Source: Photobacterium aquae
GTDB lineage: Bacteria; Pseudomonadota; Gammaproteobacteria; Enterobacterales; Vibrionaceae
Assembly (NCBI RefSeq): GCF_001029445.1
Contig: NZ_LDOT01000006.1
Location: 248,001-312,000 of the forward strand
Direction: 5' to 3'
DNA: 64,000 bases
The notes beneath the pieces were generated by a model. The model ran no database searches, had not been told where the DNA came from, and saw only the letters and a program-made list of their open reading frames with translations. The translations under genes were made by a program, and so were the position numbers. Shown one piece after another: positions 62,601 through 64,000 of this stretch. The first letter of the stretch is position 1. The number at the start of each line of letters is the position of its first letter.

Positions 62601-63233
62601 TCAGGTTACCAGCTCTTTCACCAAATCTTCATGGGTAAAGAAAGGCGAAGTTGCGCTCTCGGCGAGGTAGGGTTCTACCATTGATATCAATCGAAGTACC
62701 CCTGAGCGTACCAGTTCGCTTTCGCTGTAATGGTCATCAAGCAGTGTTTGGTAGTTTAGCCAATTGAGGCTGACCAGCAGTAGGTTATCAGCGAGGAGCG
62801 GGAGACTCTCGCTGTCGCATTTCAATTTACCCAGAACAACCAAATGCTTGAGCATTTCATTGCACATATGGCGTAACTTCAGAATCAAGGTGCGAATTTT
62901 GCGTTTGATCTGAGGGTTGTGGCCATTGAGGTTGTCTAAGTTACGAAACAAAAAGCGGTAGTGGGTGAATAGCGCCATCACCGTGTGCATGAATGGCCAG
63001 TAGTCATCGAAATCTTTGACTTTGTCGGCATATTCGTTGCTCAAGGTTGTCAGTGAATTCTGCAATTCGCTAACCAGCGTGGCAATAATTTCATCCTTGC
63101 CGCGGAAGTGGTAGTACAGGTTGCCCGGGCTGATCCCCATCTCTGTCGCAATGATCAGAGTGCTGACCTGGGCGACGCCGTCGCGGTTAAACAGTTCTAG
63201 GCTAACCGATAAGATCCTGTCTTTGGTTTTCAT
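62601..63233 (-). CDS. TetR family transcriptional regulator
   Basis: The 210-residue protein has an N-terminal TetR helix-turn-helix (KTKDRILSVSLELFNRDGVA, then ISPGNLYYHFRGKDEIIATL). A helical ligand domain follows. The second helix and the long C-terminal part resemble regulators of fatty-acid or PHA-related genes in vibrios, but the effector is not known. I chose ATG 63233 because AAGGA lies 7 bases upstream. It follows the DUF2505 gene by 96 bases in the same direction without an intervening terminator, so it may be co-transcribed with it. Confidence 0.9.
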   Translation of the reverse strand: MKTKDRILSVSLELFNRDGVAQVSTLIIATEMGISPGNLYYHFRGKDEIIATLVSELQNSLTTLSNEYADKVKDFDDYWPFMHTVMALFTHYRFLFRNLDNLNGHNPQIKRKIRTLILKLRHMCNEMLKHLVVLGKLKCDSESLPLLADNLLLVSLNWLNYQTLLDDHYSESELVRSGVLRLISMVEPYLAESATSPFFTHEDLVKELVT

Positions 63234-63329
63234 CGTGCTTTCCTTGTACATGGTGAACCAACGTAATGGCAGAGGTCGACATCCGGAGCATGTGATGCCC
63301 CGGCCTTATCGTCCACTGCCATACGGCGT

Positions 63330-63848
63330 TTAGGCTTCTTCTGCAATCAGCTTAGGGAGTGATTGGCAAAGAAACGCATATTCAGCCTGCATTTGTTCTT
63401 TGATATCTGTACAGATGAAAGACACCAGCGTGCCGCCCACCAAAGGAACCGATGAATCGACATCGACATAGACTTTGTTGACGGTGGCGATATTCGGACG
63501 ATCCGTCGGCTCGGTAAAGCACATCTTGCCGCGAATTTTTGCCGGTACCCCAAGAATTTCGACATCGAAATTGCACTGGAGGCCACCGTTTTCTTGCCAG
63601 CGCCACGTTTCATCTTGTTTGATGGTGTTGAAGCTGCCCAGCAAACTTTTGAGGACGCGTGGAACATTAGCCGGCATTTCTCGTTGGGTGGTGACGGTAA
63701 AGCCGTCTTCGGTTTCTTCCAGCCCAACTACCTTGACCTGCTTGCCACCGAGCTTGGTGTATTTGTCGATGATCAGCGCTTCTTCGCTGAAATACCGGAG
63801 CAGGGTATCAAGGTCTTCTTTGTAGTCATGTATCGCTGTAACTTGCAT
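63330..63848 (-). CDS. DUF2505 family protein
   Basis: The 172-residue protein is a DUF2505 member, with a START/SRPBCC-like cavity fold that suggests binding of a hydrophobic molecule. Its start is MQVTAIHDYKEDLDTLLRYF; the middle strand-rich part contains NVPRVLKSLLGSFNTIKQDE and the end VPLVGGTLVSFICTDIKEQM. GGAG lies about 8 bases before the start. The preceding gene ends 10 bases upstream, so they form one operon. Confidence 0.88.
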   Translation of the reverse strand: MQVTAIHDYKEDLDTLLRYFSEEALIIDKYTKLGGKQVKVVGLEETEDGFTVTTQREMPANVPRVLKSLLGSFNTIKQDETWRWQENGGLQCNFDVEILGVPAKIRGKMCFTEPTDRPNIATVNKVYVDVDSSVPLVGGTLVSFICTDIKEQMQAEYAFLCQSLPKLIAEEA

Positions 63849-63858
63849 GATCTGCTCC

Positions 63859-64000
63859 TTACATGTGTATTTCGCGCATGATGCTATTCAAAGCAACCAC
63901 GTCTGCAGTTGGCTCTTTGCGTTCGCTGTCTTCACCTTCATCGGCGTTACCGTGGTCAGGGTTATAACCTGTTGCCATCAGCAGTTCACCGAGTTTAGGG
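63859..64000 (-). CDS. C-terminal end of an unknown protein (partial)
   Basis: The frame enters from beyond the right edge and stops at 63859-63861. The visible 47 residues (PKLGELLMATGYNPDHGNAD, an acidic stretch, then ADVVALNSIMREIHM) are acidic and helical. I cannot name the family. Its stop lies 10 bases before the DUF2505 start, so it is the upstream partner in that operon. Confidence 0.65.
   Translation of the reverse strand, partial: PKLGELLMATGYNPDHGNADEGEDSERKEPTADVVALNSIMREIHM

Overview
The window reads as a stretch of chromosome from a gammaproteobacterium of the Vibrionaceae, most likely Photobacterium or a close relative. This rests on gene content: a SulA with a LexA box, a YjjI/YjjW glycyl-radical pair, DUF3581 and DUF2505 proteins, PhaF/PhaI-type phasins, a NagE without a IIA domain and a short MltD-like transglycosylase. 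Genus is inference. No tRNA, rRNA, CRISPR array, insertion sequence or prophage was seen. Genes are densely packed and most units end in clear Rho-independent hairpins.

Layout. 0-9 kb: tail of a membrane protein, a stand-alone PEP-synthase-like C-terminal domain that has lost catalytic residues, a membrane acyltransferase, SelO, an unknown membrane protein, an S1-domain RNA-binding protein, an OppA-like periplasmic protein and a MarC protein. 9-18 kb: moeA-moeB diverging from folE, a LysR regulator, yjjI-yjjW and an L,D-transpeptidase. 18-24 kb: a TerC/Alx protein behind a yybP-ykoY (Mn2+) riboswitch, a 52-codon gene, glgC, an amino-acid antiporter and LexA-controlled sulA. 24.3-32 kb is more accessory and AT-rich: DUF2262, CYTH, a DUF1007-NicO metal pair under a Zur-like palindrome, a small unknown gene, an ankyrin protein and two small secreted Cys-rich proteins. 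32-47 kb: a PAP2 phosphatase, a Gfo/Idh/MocA oxidoreductase, a BCCT transporter, a tripartite RND efflux operon, a periplasmic unknown, NagE, an OmpR-type two-component system and DUF3581.

47-56 kb is the most coherent system. A tungstate-type ABC transporter (tupA-tupB-tupC), mobA and a mobB-moeA fusion form one tightly overlapping operon read leftwards. Its leader carries a consensus sigma-54 promoter. Divergent from it are a sigma-54 enhancer-binding response regulator and its membrane sensor kinase. With the separate moeA-moeB locus at 9-11 kb, the window encodes two MoeA proteins. The reading is that oxyanion uptake and a dedicated metal-insertion/nucleotide-attachment branch of molybdenum (or tungsten) cofactor synthesis are switched on together by a two-component signal. 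A 630-bp gap after this operon holds a run of hairpins that may be an unannotated structured RNA.

56-64 kb: a 33-residue membrane peptide, an MltD-like lytic transglycosylase, an LRAT/NlpC-P60-type protein, a polyhydroxyalkanoate granule cluster (PHA-system protein plus two phasins), an HSL-type hydrolase, a YjbR protein, and a TetR regulator downstream of a DUF2505 protein and the tail of another gene.
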